Below, in pieces: positions 52,859 to 64,000 of a stretch of DNA of 64,000 bases; positions within the stretch are counted from its first letter, which is position 1, and each line of letters begins with the position of its first letter. Position numbers and translations under genes: made by a program. The DNA is from Candidatus Tenderia electrophaga. GTDB lineage: Bacteria; Pseudomonadota; Gammaproteobacteria; Tenderiales; Tenderiaceae. The stretch lies in assembly GCA_001447805.1 (NCBI GenBank), contig CP013099.1:682001-746000 (forward strand), in the 5' to 3' direction. The notes under the pieces were generated by a model. That model did not search any database and was not told where the DNA came from. It worked only from the letters and a program-made list of their open reading frames with translations.

Positions 52859-53334
52859 AAAAGCAGTTGCTGGTGACGACCTTGGCGGGCGCCTTCGCCC
52901 TCTCCGGCGCTGTCTATGGCAGCGGCGATCATGACCACAGTCATGACGAGGAACACAAGGGTATGACGCAATCGGGCCATGATGAGAAGGGCGGGGCACA
53001 TAACAAGACTGACATGTTCCTGAAACAACGGGCCGTCGACGGCTATCAGATCAGTTTTCACGTGATGCGGGCCAAGTCAGGTATGGAGCACGGCGGCAGT
53101 CACAACCTGATGGTCAAGGTTGAGCAGGGCGATAAGGCGCTGAATGATGTGGTCATCAACTCCAAGGTGGTTTACCCCGATGGCGGCGCGGATATCAAGC
53201 CCCTGATGAAAATGGGGGATTGGTACATGACCGGTTACGACCTGGGCGAGCAGGGGGAGCACCAGCTGCTGATTCTGTTTGAGACGGCGGACGGCGCAAA
53301 ACACAAATCCGGCGTCTATTATTCTGTTGAATAA
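52855..53334 (+). CDS. Exported His-rich protein of the Cus operon
   Basis: 159-aa periplasmic protein with a Sec signal (TLAGAFALSGAVYG), a His/Asp-rich segment (DHDHSHDEEHKGM) and a beta-sandwich-like region with VDGYQISFHVMRAKSGM and LMVKVEQGDKALNDVVI. It is not clearly CusF, which is smaller and has a W/M copper site. The His cluster and Met residues suggest a metal chaperone. ATG 52855 overlaps the cusA stop, so it is co-translated with the pump. Confidence 0.75.
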   Translation: MKKQLLVTTLAGAFALSGAVYGSGDHDHSHDEEHKGMTQSGHDEKGGAHNKTDMFLKQRAVDGYQISFHVMRAKSGMEHGGSHNLMVKVEQGDKALNDVVINSKVVYPDGGADIKPLMKMGDWYMTGYDLGEQGEHQLLILFETADGAKHKSGVYYSVE

Positions 53335-53369
53335 GCCGTTTTGAAAAAACTGACTTCTGAAAGGAAACT

Positions 53370-54005
53370 ATGATGTTTGAGATTATCCCGAACTGGCATC
53401 CGATCTTTGTGCATTTCACCGTGGGCTTGTTGAGCATCTCGCTGGGATTGTATGTGATTGCCACCGTGATCGACCATGATCCGCTGCGCCTGGTGGCCAA
53501 GTGGAATCTCTGGATCGGTGCCGCCATTACCCTGGCGACCGTTGGCGCCGGCTGGTACGCCTTCAATACGGTGGAGCACGACGATCCCTCCCACGCGGCC
53601 ATGATCGAGCACCGCAACTGGGCGCTGACCACGGTTGCAGTGCTGATTCCCGTGCTGATCTGGTCGGTGCTGGCCGAGCGCAAGGCGCAACGGCTGGGCT
53701 GGGGCTTCATCATATTATTCGGCGTCGCCGGGGCCCTGCTAGGTAGCACTGCCTGGCATGGCGGGGAGCTGGTGTATCGCTACGGTTTGGGGGTGATGTC
53801 CCTGCCCAAGACCGACAGTCACGCCCATGGCGCGGGCGACGATCATGCGCACCAGGCGCCGGGGCATGACGACGGCCATGATGAGCCCGGGGCCGGCCAC
53901 GACGACGTACCCATGGATGCCGGGACGTCGGATATGGATTTCTCGGGCATGGAGATCGGGGCGGGCGACGCCCCCCATGACGACGGCCACGATCACAGCC
54001 ACTGA
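53370..54005 (+). CDS. DUF2231 membrane protein with His-rich tail
   Basis: 211-aa membrane protein. DUF2231 spans the first ~150 residues with four helices (starting IIPNWHPIFVHFTVGLLSISLG, which carries two conserved His). The C-terminal ~60 residues are extremely His/Asp/Gly-rich (GDDHAHQAPGHDDGHDEPG and DDGHDHSH), a likely metal-binding tail. It ends the plus-strand Cus operon, 13 bp before the convergent lipoprotein gene. Confidence 0.8.
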   Translation: MMFEIIPNWHPIFVHFTVGLLSISLGLYVIATVIDHDPLRLVAKWNLWIGAAITLATVGAGWYAFNTVEHDDPSHAAMIEHRNWALTTVAVLIPVLIWSVLAERKAQRLGWGFIILFGVAGALLGSTAWHGGELVYRYGLGVMSLPKTDSHAHGAGDDHAHQAPGHDDGHDEPGAGHDDVPMDAGTSDMDFSGMEIGAGDAPHDDGHDHSH

Positions 54006-54018
54006 AGCGGAGACGCCG

Positions 54019-54474
54019 TTATTCACCCTCTCTCCAGGCGGGGGCGTGCGCCGGGACTTCATGCGTTTCGGTATAGAAATGCGTTATCCGCACGGTACTG
54101 CCGGGTGCCAGCGGCAACGGCAGTTGAGTGCTGAATGTGGCGCTTGAAGATCGCGCGCTGCGGCGTACATAGCCGATGTCGGCTTGTTTCAGTGTCTTGC
54201 CGTGCGGATCGATCAGGGTGATATGGAGGTGGCCGGGGATGGCGCCGCGCCCGACGGCACGGCGTGTCACTTCGCCCCTCAACAACAAGTGGCCGTTCAT
54301 CCGGGTGAGGTAGGCAGCGCTGATGCGTGCCCCTTCGGAATCAACGCGCTCTATGTTGAGGGCGGTTTCCTTGTTGACCTTGCCGGTGGTCGAGCACGCC
54401 GTGACGGTGAATACGGCAAGCGCGGCGATCAGCAGGCCGGGGAGACAGGTGCTACGGGTGATGCTTGTCGACAT
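54019..54474 (-). CDS. Hypothetical lipoprotein at the end of the Czc operon
   Basis: 151-aa protein with a lipobox (LAVFTVTAC, Cys near residue 27) after a hydrophobic signal sequence. The mature part is beta-rich: RVDSEGARISAAYLTRMNG, LLLRGEVTR, GHLHITLIDPHGKTL and VRITHFYTETHEV. I recognise no family. It follows czcA after 11 bp on the same strand, so it is probably a Czc accessory protein. Confidence 0.65.
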   Translation of the reverse strand: MSTSITRSTCLPGLLIAALAVFTVTACSTTGKVNKETALNIERVDSEGARISAAYLTRMNGHLLLRGEVTRRAVGRGAIPGHLHITLIDPHGKTLKQADIGYVRRSARSSSATFSTQLPLPLAPGSTVRITHFYTETHEVPAHAPAWREGE

Positions 54475-54485
54475 GATGAACTCCT

Positions 54486-58923
<4,438 letters not shown>

Positions 58924-58927
<4 letters not shown>

Positions 58928-60183
58928 GGTTGTTCTCCTGAGTGCAGGGCCGCACCCGTCAGGCGTTCGATTTCGATTTTCAGGCGGTGGTAATTGGCCG
59001 CGGTCATCACCGCTTCCAGGCGGGCGTCGAGCAGGGTGGCCTGGATCTGGTTCAGCTCCAGCAGCGCGAAGCGGCCGCTCCGGTAACCCTCTTCGTAGTC
59101 CGCCGCGGCGCGCTGCGCGGCGGGAATGATGCGTTGGCTCAGTGCCTCATAGGCGGCGCGGGCATGCAACAACTCCTGGTAGATCTCATACAGGCTGCTG
59201 TACAGCGCCAGGCGCCGTTGTTGATAACGCAGCGGCTCCTGTTCCGACAGGCGCTGCATTTCATCGATCTCGGCCTGGGCGCGTGCGCGTGCGCCAAGCG
59301 GCATGCTGAGGGAAAACACCAACGCCGCATCGTCGGCCGCGTTGAGGTAACGGATACCGCCCGCCAGCGCCAGGTTTGCCGTGCGGCGCGATTGTGCCAG
59401 CCGCACGCGGGCCTGGGCGATGCGCGCTTCCGAGGCAAAGCGCACCAGGTCGGGGTTGTCGGCCAGCAGGGTCTCCAGTCGGGCGAACGGGGCGACCGCC
59501 GGCAGCGCAAACAGGTCGGCCCGGGCGCGGGAAAAGTCGGGCCGGGTTGCCCCCCACTGCGTTGCCAGCTTCAGGCGCGAAGTGCTCAGTTCGTGCTCGG
59601 CGTGTTCCAGTTCGATCTCCGCCCGCGCCAGATCGATCGCCAGGCGCCGCTGTTCGGCTATATGGCTTTTCCCGGCCGAAACCCGTTGCGAGACGATCTC
59701 ATGGGTATGGCGCACGAGTGCCAGCTGATCCTCGGCGAGCTTCAGGCGATGTTGGTCGACGACAACATGGATGAAATTTTCCGTCGCCTCGGCCAACAGG
59801 TCCAGGCGTTCGCGATCCTGCTCGTTGCGCAACAGCCTGCTGCGCTGCCGGGCCAGATCACTGCGCGAGGAAACGGCACTCTCCGGTTCCAGCACTTTGG
59901 CCAGGCTCAGGGTGGTTTCCATGCGCTTCACACCGCTGTGGTCGCCGCTGCCGGCCAGGTTATCCAAATCGAGTTGGAGTTCCAGCGGCGTGCTCTGGGC
60001 GGCCTGGCGTATGCGTGCCGCGGCCGCTTGCGCCTCGTAATCGTGAACGCCGAGTCGGGGGTTGTGTTCCAGCACTCTGACGATCACTTGATCCAGTGTG
60101 ATCGGGCCTGGATCTGTGCTTTCCATGGCATGGGCGACGGGTATGCTGATGCACGCCAGCGCCAGAATCATTGCGAATCGCAT
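58924..60183 (-). CDS. czcC: CzcC-like outer-membrane efflux protein
   Basis: 419-aa TolC-superfamily protein with a signal peptide (LALACISIPVAHAME). The repeats LDQVIVRVLEHNPRLGVHDYEAQAAAA and LLADNPDLVRFASEARIAQAR are typical of CzcC. ATG 60183 is preceded by a 210-nt leader with three stem-loops. It is the first gene of the czcCBA set and overlaps czcB by 4 bp. Confidence 0.9.
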
Positions 60184-60243
60184 TTTTTTACCTCATGTCG
60201 GCCTGTTTCCCAGGCGTAATGCTTACCTCAAGCTGCGTCTGCA

Positions 60244-60325
60244 GCGGGCCTGAGCCCGCCCCGGGCGGATCGGCGTTCGAGGCCGATCACTAGGCCGCAA
60301 GGGGCGCGATTCGGGCGCCTGCGGC
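60244..60325 (-). promoter_or_regulatory. Three consecutive stem-loops in the czcCBA leader
   Basis: The 210 nt between the upstream hypothetical gene and czcC holds three GC-rich stems: GCGGGC/GCCCGC (60244-60259), GATCGGC/GCCGATC (60268-60288), and a bulged 11-bp stem GCCGCA...GGCGC with GCGCC...TGCGGC (60294-60325). I see no U-tract and no match to the NiCo or cobalamin riboswitch conserved bases. It could be a metal-sensing or protein-binding leader, or simply stable GC-rich RNA. Confidence 0.4.
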
Positions 60326-60393
60326 AAAGCCACGATGAAACGCCTGGCGCGGGCTGCGTCAGTGCTTACGGGGGTGGTGGAACCGGGCAGGAA

Positions 60394-60828
60394 TCAGCGC
60401 GGCGGTGCGCGCAGTTGCGGCGGCAAGGCCGCGCGCCAGCGGATGTAGGGGGGGATGTCGCGGCGGCGTTGCAAGACCGGCGCCTGGCCCGGCGCGAGCA
60501 GAAACAGCAGGCCGAGGCCCACGAGGGCGCAAGCGAGCAGCGTCGAGGCGAAGGACTTTTTCAGGCCGTCGGGTGAAATGTCGACGGTCAAGGTGGCGCC
60601 GTCGGGGTGGTGTTGATCGGGCGCGTGGGCGGTGCTGTCCAGGGCGTTGCCGAAATGCGCCTGGTGCAGGTCGGCTGCGTGACTGTGCCCGGGCGTGTCA
60701 CTGCCTTGTTGGTGGGCGGCGTGAACGTGGATATGCGGTTGCAGCGCCAGCATGAAGAACAATGCCGGCAGCAGGCAGACAAGCCACAAGGACGGGAAGC
60801 GCTTTATCCGTTCACGTAGTTTTCGCAT
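60394..60828 (-). CDS. His-rich membrane-anchored hypothetical protein
   Basis: 144-aa protein. An N-terminal membrane anchor (LWLVCLLPALFFMLAL) precedes a periplasmic-looking His-rich segment (PHIHVHAAHQQG, HSHAADLHQAH, HAPDQHHPDG), then a second hydrophobic helix (TLLACALVGLGLLFLL) and an Arg-rich tail. The His clusters suggest zinc/nickel/cobalt binding, matching the czc genes downstream. No clear RBS marks the ATG at 60828; a TTG at 60849 is also possible. Not assigned to a family. Confidence 0.6.
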   Translation of the reverse strand: MRKLRERIKRFPSLWLVCLLPALFFMLALQPHIHVHAAHQQGSDTPGHSHAADLHQAHFGNALDSTAHAPDQHHPDGATLTVDISPDGLKKSFASTLLACALVGLGLLFLLAPGQAPVLQRRRDIPPYIRWRAALPPQLRAPPR

Positions 60829-60862
60829 AGCGTCGGATTTGACCAGCAATCATCACTCGATG

Positions 60863-62260
60863 TCAAGTGATGGCGCCCGCGCGTTGGCGCAACGGCTGCG
60901 GCAGGTCGATCACGAATGTGGTGCGCTCGGGGTCGGACGTCACGCTCACGGTTCCGCCATGCGCCTGGACAATCGATTTGACAATGGCCAGGCCCAGTCC
61001 CGCGCCCTCGCCGCTGCGTTGGCGCGAGGGGTCGGCACGGTAGAAGCGATCGAACAGTTTTTCGAGATGCTGCGGCGCGATGGGCGGTCCCGGGTTCGCG
61101 ACCGTGATTCGAGCCGCGCCCGCGCTCTGGCTGAGCGCGACGTTTACCCATGTGCCCGGCGGGCTGTGGCGGATGGCGTTGGCGAGCAGGTTGCCGAGGG
61201 CGCGGCGCAGCATCAAGCGGTCGCCCTGTAGCCGCGCGTCGCCCTCCAGCTGCAGCGCAAGCCGGCGTTCTTCCGCCCAGGCCTCGACGTACTCGAACAG
61301 CTTTTCCACCTCGCCGTGGACATCGATCGCTTCGCTGTGGGGCGGACTGAGGCCGTTGTCGGCCTTGGCCAGAAACAGCATGTCGCCGATCATTTGTGCC
61401 AGGCGTTGGTATTCCTCCATATTGGAATAGAGTATCTCGCGGTACTGCGCCGCACTGCGTTGCTGGGTGAGGGCGACCTGGGTCTGGGTCATCAGGTTGG
61501 TGACGGGGGTGCGCAGTTCATGGGCGATATCGGCGGAGAAATTGCTTAGCCGGGCGAAGGATTGCTCCAGACGCCGCAACAGCTCATTGAACGCATGCGG
61601 CAGCCCGGCAAGCTCGGCGGGCACGGTGTCAGGGCTGAGGCGCGTGTTCAGCTCGTCGGCGCTGATCCGGCCGATCTGCGCCACGATGCGATGCAGCGGC
61701 CGATGGCCGTGCCGCACCACCGCCCACCCCATCAGGCCTGCAACGCCGATGCCGCCCAGGATCATCAGCCAGAGGCTGCGGTGGAAATCGTTCAGGAAGT
61801 CGAGGTGATAGTCGATGGCAACGGTGATGACGATGCTGTACGGGCCGTTGCCATTGACGGTGACGCGCTCGGTGAGCACGCGGTAGTGGTGTTGGGCGTC
61901 GCGCCATTCCCGCACCGCGCCCGGCTCGCCGGCGCTCAGGGGGATGGCTGAAAAATCGGGGCCCGGGCTGGTGTAGAGCGGCGTGCCCGCCGCGTCGCGA
62001 ATCTGCAGCGCAGCGCCGTGGTGGCCCACCAGCAGATCGTCCAAGCGTTGCTCGATGCGGGGCAGATCGTCATCCGAGCCAAGACCGGCGAGCGACTGCT
62101 CCACCGCCCGGGCGACCACTTCGAGTTCCTTCATGTCCCCGGCATGGAAATGCGCCTCAAGGGCGCGCTCAACCACCCAGCCGAAGATCAGGAACACCAC
62201 GGTGGCGGCGCCGCCGAACAACAGGGTCAGTCGCGTCGTCAGGGATAAGGGGCGCTTCAT
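60863..62260 (-). CDS. cusS: Heavy-metal sensor histidine kinase (CusS/CzcS-like)
   Basis: 465-aa membrane kinase. TM1 (about 10-30), a ~130-residue periplasmic sensor, TM2 (about 167-187), HAMP, a HisKA domain with phospho-His in FSADIAHELRTPVTNL and a HATPase domain (NLLANAIRHSP, GEGAGLGLAIVKSIV). Length and order match heavy-metal kinases of the CusS/CzcS/IrlS group. The stop codon is immediately followed upstream by the response regulator gene; the pair reads cusR then cusS on the minus strand. Confidence 0.9.
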   Translation of the reverse strand: MKRPLSLTTRLTLLFGGAATVVFLIFGWVVERALEAHFHAGDMKELEVVARAVEQSLAGLGSDDDLPRIEQRLDDLLVGHHGAALQIRDAAGTPLYTSPGPDFSAIPLSAGEPGAVREWRDAQHHYRVLTERVTVNGNGPYSIVITVAIDYHLDFLNDFHRSLWLMILGGIGVAGLMGWAVVRHGHRPLHRIVAQIGRISADELNTRLSPDTVPAELAGLPHAFNELLRRLEQSFARLSNFSADIAHELRTPVTNLMTQTQVALTQQRSAAQYREILYSNMEEYQRLAQMIGDMLFLAKADNGLSPPHSEAIDVHGEVEKLFEYVEAWAEERRLALQLEGDARLQGDRLMLRRALGNLLANAIRHSPPGTWVNVALSQSAGAARITVANPGPPIAPQHLEKLFDRFYRADPSRQRSGEGAGLGLAIVKSIVQAHGGTVSVTSDPERTTFVIDLPQPLRQRAGAIT

Positions 62261-62947
62261 CTAGGCACTGCCGTCCGGCGCGTCGATCATGTAACCCATG
62301 CCGCGTACTGTCTGGATCAGCTTGGTGTCACAGCCATCGTCGATCTTGGCGCGCAGGCGGCGGATCGCCACATCGATGACGTTGCTGTCGCTGTCGAAGT
62401 TCATGTCCCAGACCTGGGAGGCGATCAGGGAGCGGGGCAGCACCTCGCCCTGGCGCCGCACCAGCAGTTCCAGCAGGGCGAACTCCTTGGCGCTCAGGTG
62501 GATGCGCCGGCCGCCGCGCATGACCCGGCGGCGCGCCAGGTCCAGCTCCAGCTCGGCTACAGCCAGGCGCGTGACCGCCGCATGGCCTGCGCCGCGCCGC
62601 AACAGGGTGCGGACACGCGCCAGCAGTTCGGCGAAGACAAAGGGTTTGAGCAGGTAGTCATCCGCCCCCAGCTCCAATCCCTTGACACGATCATCGACAC
62701 TGTCGCGGGCGGTCAGAAACAGCACCGGCACCTCCTTGCCCGCCTCGCGCAATGAGGTCAGAATCCGCCAGCCGTCCACATCCGGCAGCATCACATCCAG
62801 AATGATCAGGTCGTGGTCTTCCGTCATCGCCCGGTGATGGCCGTCCAGGCCGTTGCGGGCCAGGTCGACCATGAAGCCGGCCTCGCTCAGCCCTTGGCTG
62901 AGGTATTCGCCGGTTTTGAGTTCGTCTTCGACGATCAGTATTTTCAT
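62261..62947 (-). CDS. cusR: Heavy-metal response regulator (CusR/CzcR-like)
   Basis: 228-aa OmpR/PhoB-type regulator. The receiver domain has [14 protein letters not shown], phospho-acceptor Asp51 in [17 protein letters not shown] and Lys in [15 protein letters not shown]. The C-terminal winged-helix domain has [20 protein letters not shown] and [15 protein letters not shown]. It probably binds the palindrome at 63036-63053 between itself and copA. CusRS family members respond to Cu/Ag; in the same genome it may also serve the czc genes downstream. Confidence 0.92.
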   Translation of the reverse strand: MKILIVEDELKTGEYLSQGLSEAGFMVDLARNGLDGHHRAMTEDHDLIILDVMLPDVDGWRILTSLREAGKEVPVLFLTARDSVDDRVKGLELGADDYLLKPFVFAELLARVRTLLRRGAGHAAVTRLAVAELELDLARRRVMRGGRRIHLSAKEFALLELLVRRQGEVLPRSLIASQVWDMNFDSDSNVIDVAIRRLRAKIDDGCDTKLIQTVRGMGYMIDAPDGSA

Positions 62948-63035
62948 CGCCCGCCGGTAGATCCTTCTCGTTAAATCAGCGTATGCCGTCTGCAGCCAAA
63001 TTAGCGCACCTCACCTGCCGGTGAGATGACTAAAA

Positions 63036-63053
63036 CATTACAAAATTGTAATG
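63036..63053. promoter_or_regulatory. CopR/CusR-type palindromic box
   Basis: CATTACAA-AA-TTGTAATG is an 18-bp interrupted palindrome with 8-bp arms. It matches the cop-box pattern (TTACA-N4-TGTAA) bound by CusR, CopR and PcoR. It lies in the 188-bp gap between the divergent cusR and copA genes. A second dyad, CTCACC-N4-GGTGAG, is at 63010-63025. The box would activate copA and probably cusRS. Confidence 0.75.
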
Positions 63054-63135
63054 CACACGTCACCTTGGCGACAGGCGCCGGTGATTACGATGGTAACCGC
63101 TAACAGTCACGTACATGACCAGAGGACGGATAAGG

Positions 63136-64000
63136 ATGACACGCAGGACTGCGGATTACCACGACTCTCACCCCTGGAAATCGTCCACTCTGCCGCGCCG
63201 GCGCTTTATCCAGGGTGTCGCTGCGATGGGGTTGCTGGCCGGGCTGGACGCCCTGGTGCCGGCCTGGGCCTGGCAGAAAGGCGGCAACCTGACCGCCGCC
63301 AGGCGGGTCGACGGCGACAGCGACATTTTCGAGCTGGCCATCCGCCGCACGCCGATGAGCATCGGCGGGCAGCCCGCCAGGCCCATCACCCTCAACGGCT
63401 CCATTCCCGGCCCCCTGATCCGCATGCGGCAGGGGCGCGACGCGGTGCTGCGGGTGACCAACCACCTGGACGAGGACACCTCGATCCACTGGCACGGCAT
63501 CCTGTTGCCTTATACCATGGACGGCGTGCCCGGCGTGTCCTTTGCCGGGATCAAGCCGGGCGAGACCTTCGAGTACCGCTATCCGGTCGAACAGAGCGGC
63601 ACCTACTGGTACCACAGCCACTCCGGCTTGCAGGAGCAGCTGGGGCACTACGGCCCGCTCATCCTCGACCCCGCCGAGCCGGAGCCCTTCGAGTACCAGC
63701 GCGACTATGTCGTCATGCTGTCCGACTGGACCTTCGACGATCCGGGCTGGGTGCTGTCCCGGCTCAAGAAGGGCGAGGGCTACTACAACTACCAGAAACG
63801 CACCGTGGGGGATTTCTTCCGCGATGTCGCCGCGCAGGGCTGGAGCCGGACCTGGGCCGAACGCGGCATGTGGGGGCGCATGCGCATGAGCTCGCGGGAT
63901 ATCGCCGATGTCACCGGCGCGGCCTACACCTATCTCATCAACGGCCTGCCCTCGGAGTCCAATTGGACCGGATTGTTTCGTCCGGGCGAGAAGGTGCGCC
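63136..64000 (+). CDS. copA: Copper resistance multicopper oxidase CopA/PcoA (3' end outside window)
   Basis: Periplasmic Cu(I) oxidase that protects against copper. The first 288 codons are visible of the usual ~550-600. A Tat signal with twin Arg (LPRRRFIQGVAAMGLLAG) is followed by the mature enzyme. Copper-binding motifs of cupredoxin domain 1 are HWHG (after SIHWHGIL) and HSHSG (YWYHSHSGLQEQLG). AGGAT... gives a weak RBS before ATG 63136. It is divergent from cusRS with the cop box between them. The downstream T1 copper residues lie outside the window. Confidence 0.93.
   Translation, partial: MTRRTADYHDSHPWKSSTLPRRRFIQGVAAMGLLAGLDALVPAWAWQKGGNLTAARRVDGDSDIFELAIRRTPMSIGGQPARPITLNGSIPGPLIRMRQGRDAVLRVTNHLDEDTSIHWHGILLPYTMDGVPGVSFAGIKPGETFEYRYPVEQSGTYWYHSHSGLQEQLGHYGPLILDPAEPEPFEYQRDYVVMLSDWTFDDPGWVLSRLKKGEGYYNYQKRTVGDFFRDVAAQGWSRTWAERGMWGRMRMSSRDIADVTGAAYTYLINGLPSESNWTGLFRPGEKVR

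Noticed and set aside
60184-60393. NiCo or cobalamin riboswitch upstream of czcCBA
   Set aside because: Neither the ACAGGUAGC-type NiCo core nor the GCCACUG cobalamin box is present on the transcribed strand.

Overview
The window is high-GC DNA from a chemolithoautotrophic gammaproteobacterium, probably a sulfur oxidiser of the Chromatiales/Thiohalobacter type. A complete alpha-carboxysome locus with form IA RuBisCO and gammaproteobacterial housekeeping genes (rnd, nudE, cysQ, rsmJ, slyX, rimO, yrfG) support this. The genus cannot be fixed from sequence reading alone. No rRNA, tRNA, CRISPR array or intact insertion sequence was seen.

Layout. 1-2605 (minus strand): truncated rnd and a two-gene secreted module, a hypothetical protein and a matrixin-type protease with a GlyGly-CTERM-like tail. 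2720-4796: a candidate phosphate-starvation lipid-remodelling pair (PlcP-like metallophosphoesterase and Agt-like glycosyltransferase) behind four tandem PHO half-sites. 4864-8227: a beta-CASP RNA exonuclease coupled to a methyltransferase, then a DUF2452 protein. 8313-10835 (minus): a translationally coupled nucleosidase, spore-photoproduct-lyase-like and short-chain dehydrogenase operon. 10878-17481 (minus): a chemoreceptor, then a coupled sensor kinase, stand-alone receiver and REC-PAS-PAS-GGDEF-EAL protein. 17720-33782: mixed housekeeping genes, including a decayed acyltransferase remnant.

33887-45337 is the CO2-concentrating island: cbbL, cbbS, csoS2, csoSCA, csoS4A, csoS4B, two near-identical csoS1 genes, a bacterioferritin-like gene, acRAF, a small disordered McdB-like candidate, sbtA, an sbtB-like PII gene, cbbR and csoS1D. 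Bicarbonate would be imported by SbtA, converted to CO2 by CsoSCA inside a shell built from CsoS1, CsoS4 and CsoS1D, and fixed by RuBisCO that CsoS2 scaffolds. CbbR probably activates the operon through a symmetric ATTCA/TGAAT array upstream of cbbL. Two GC-rich hairpins without U-tracts lie at the cbbS/csoS2 and csoS2/csoSCA junctions and may set stoichiometry.

46099-64000 holds a NUDIX/ComFB boundary and then a metal-resistance island. A Cu/Ag-type CusCBA operon (plus strand) converges with a Zn/Co/Cd-type CzcCBA operon (minus strand). Each has His-rich accessory proteins. A CusRS-type two-component system lies upstream of the Czc operon and diverges from a CopA multicopper oxidase across a palindromic cop-box-like operator.
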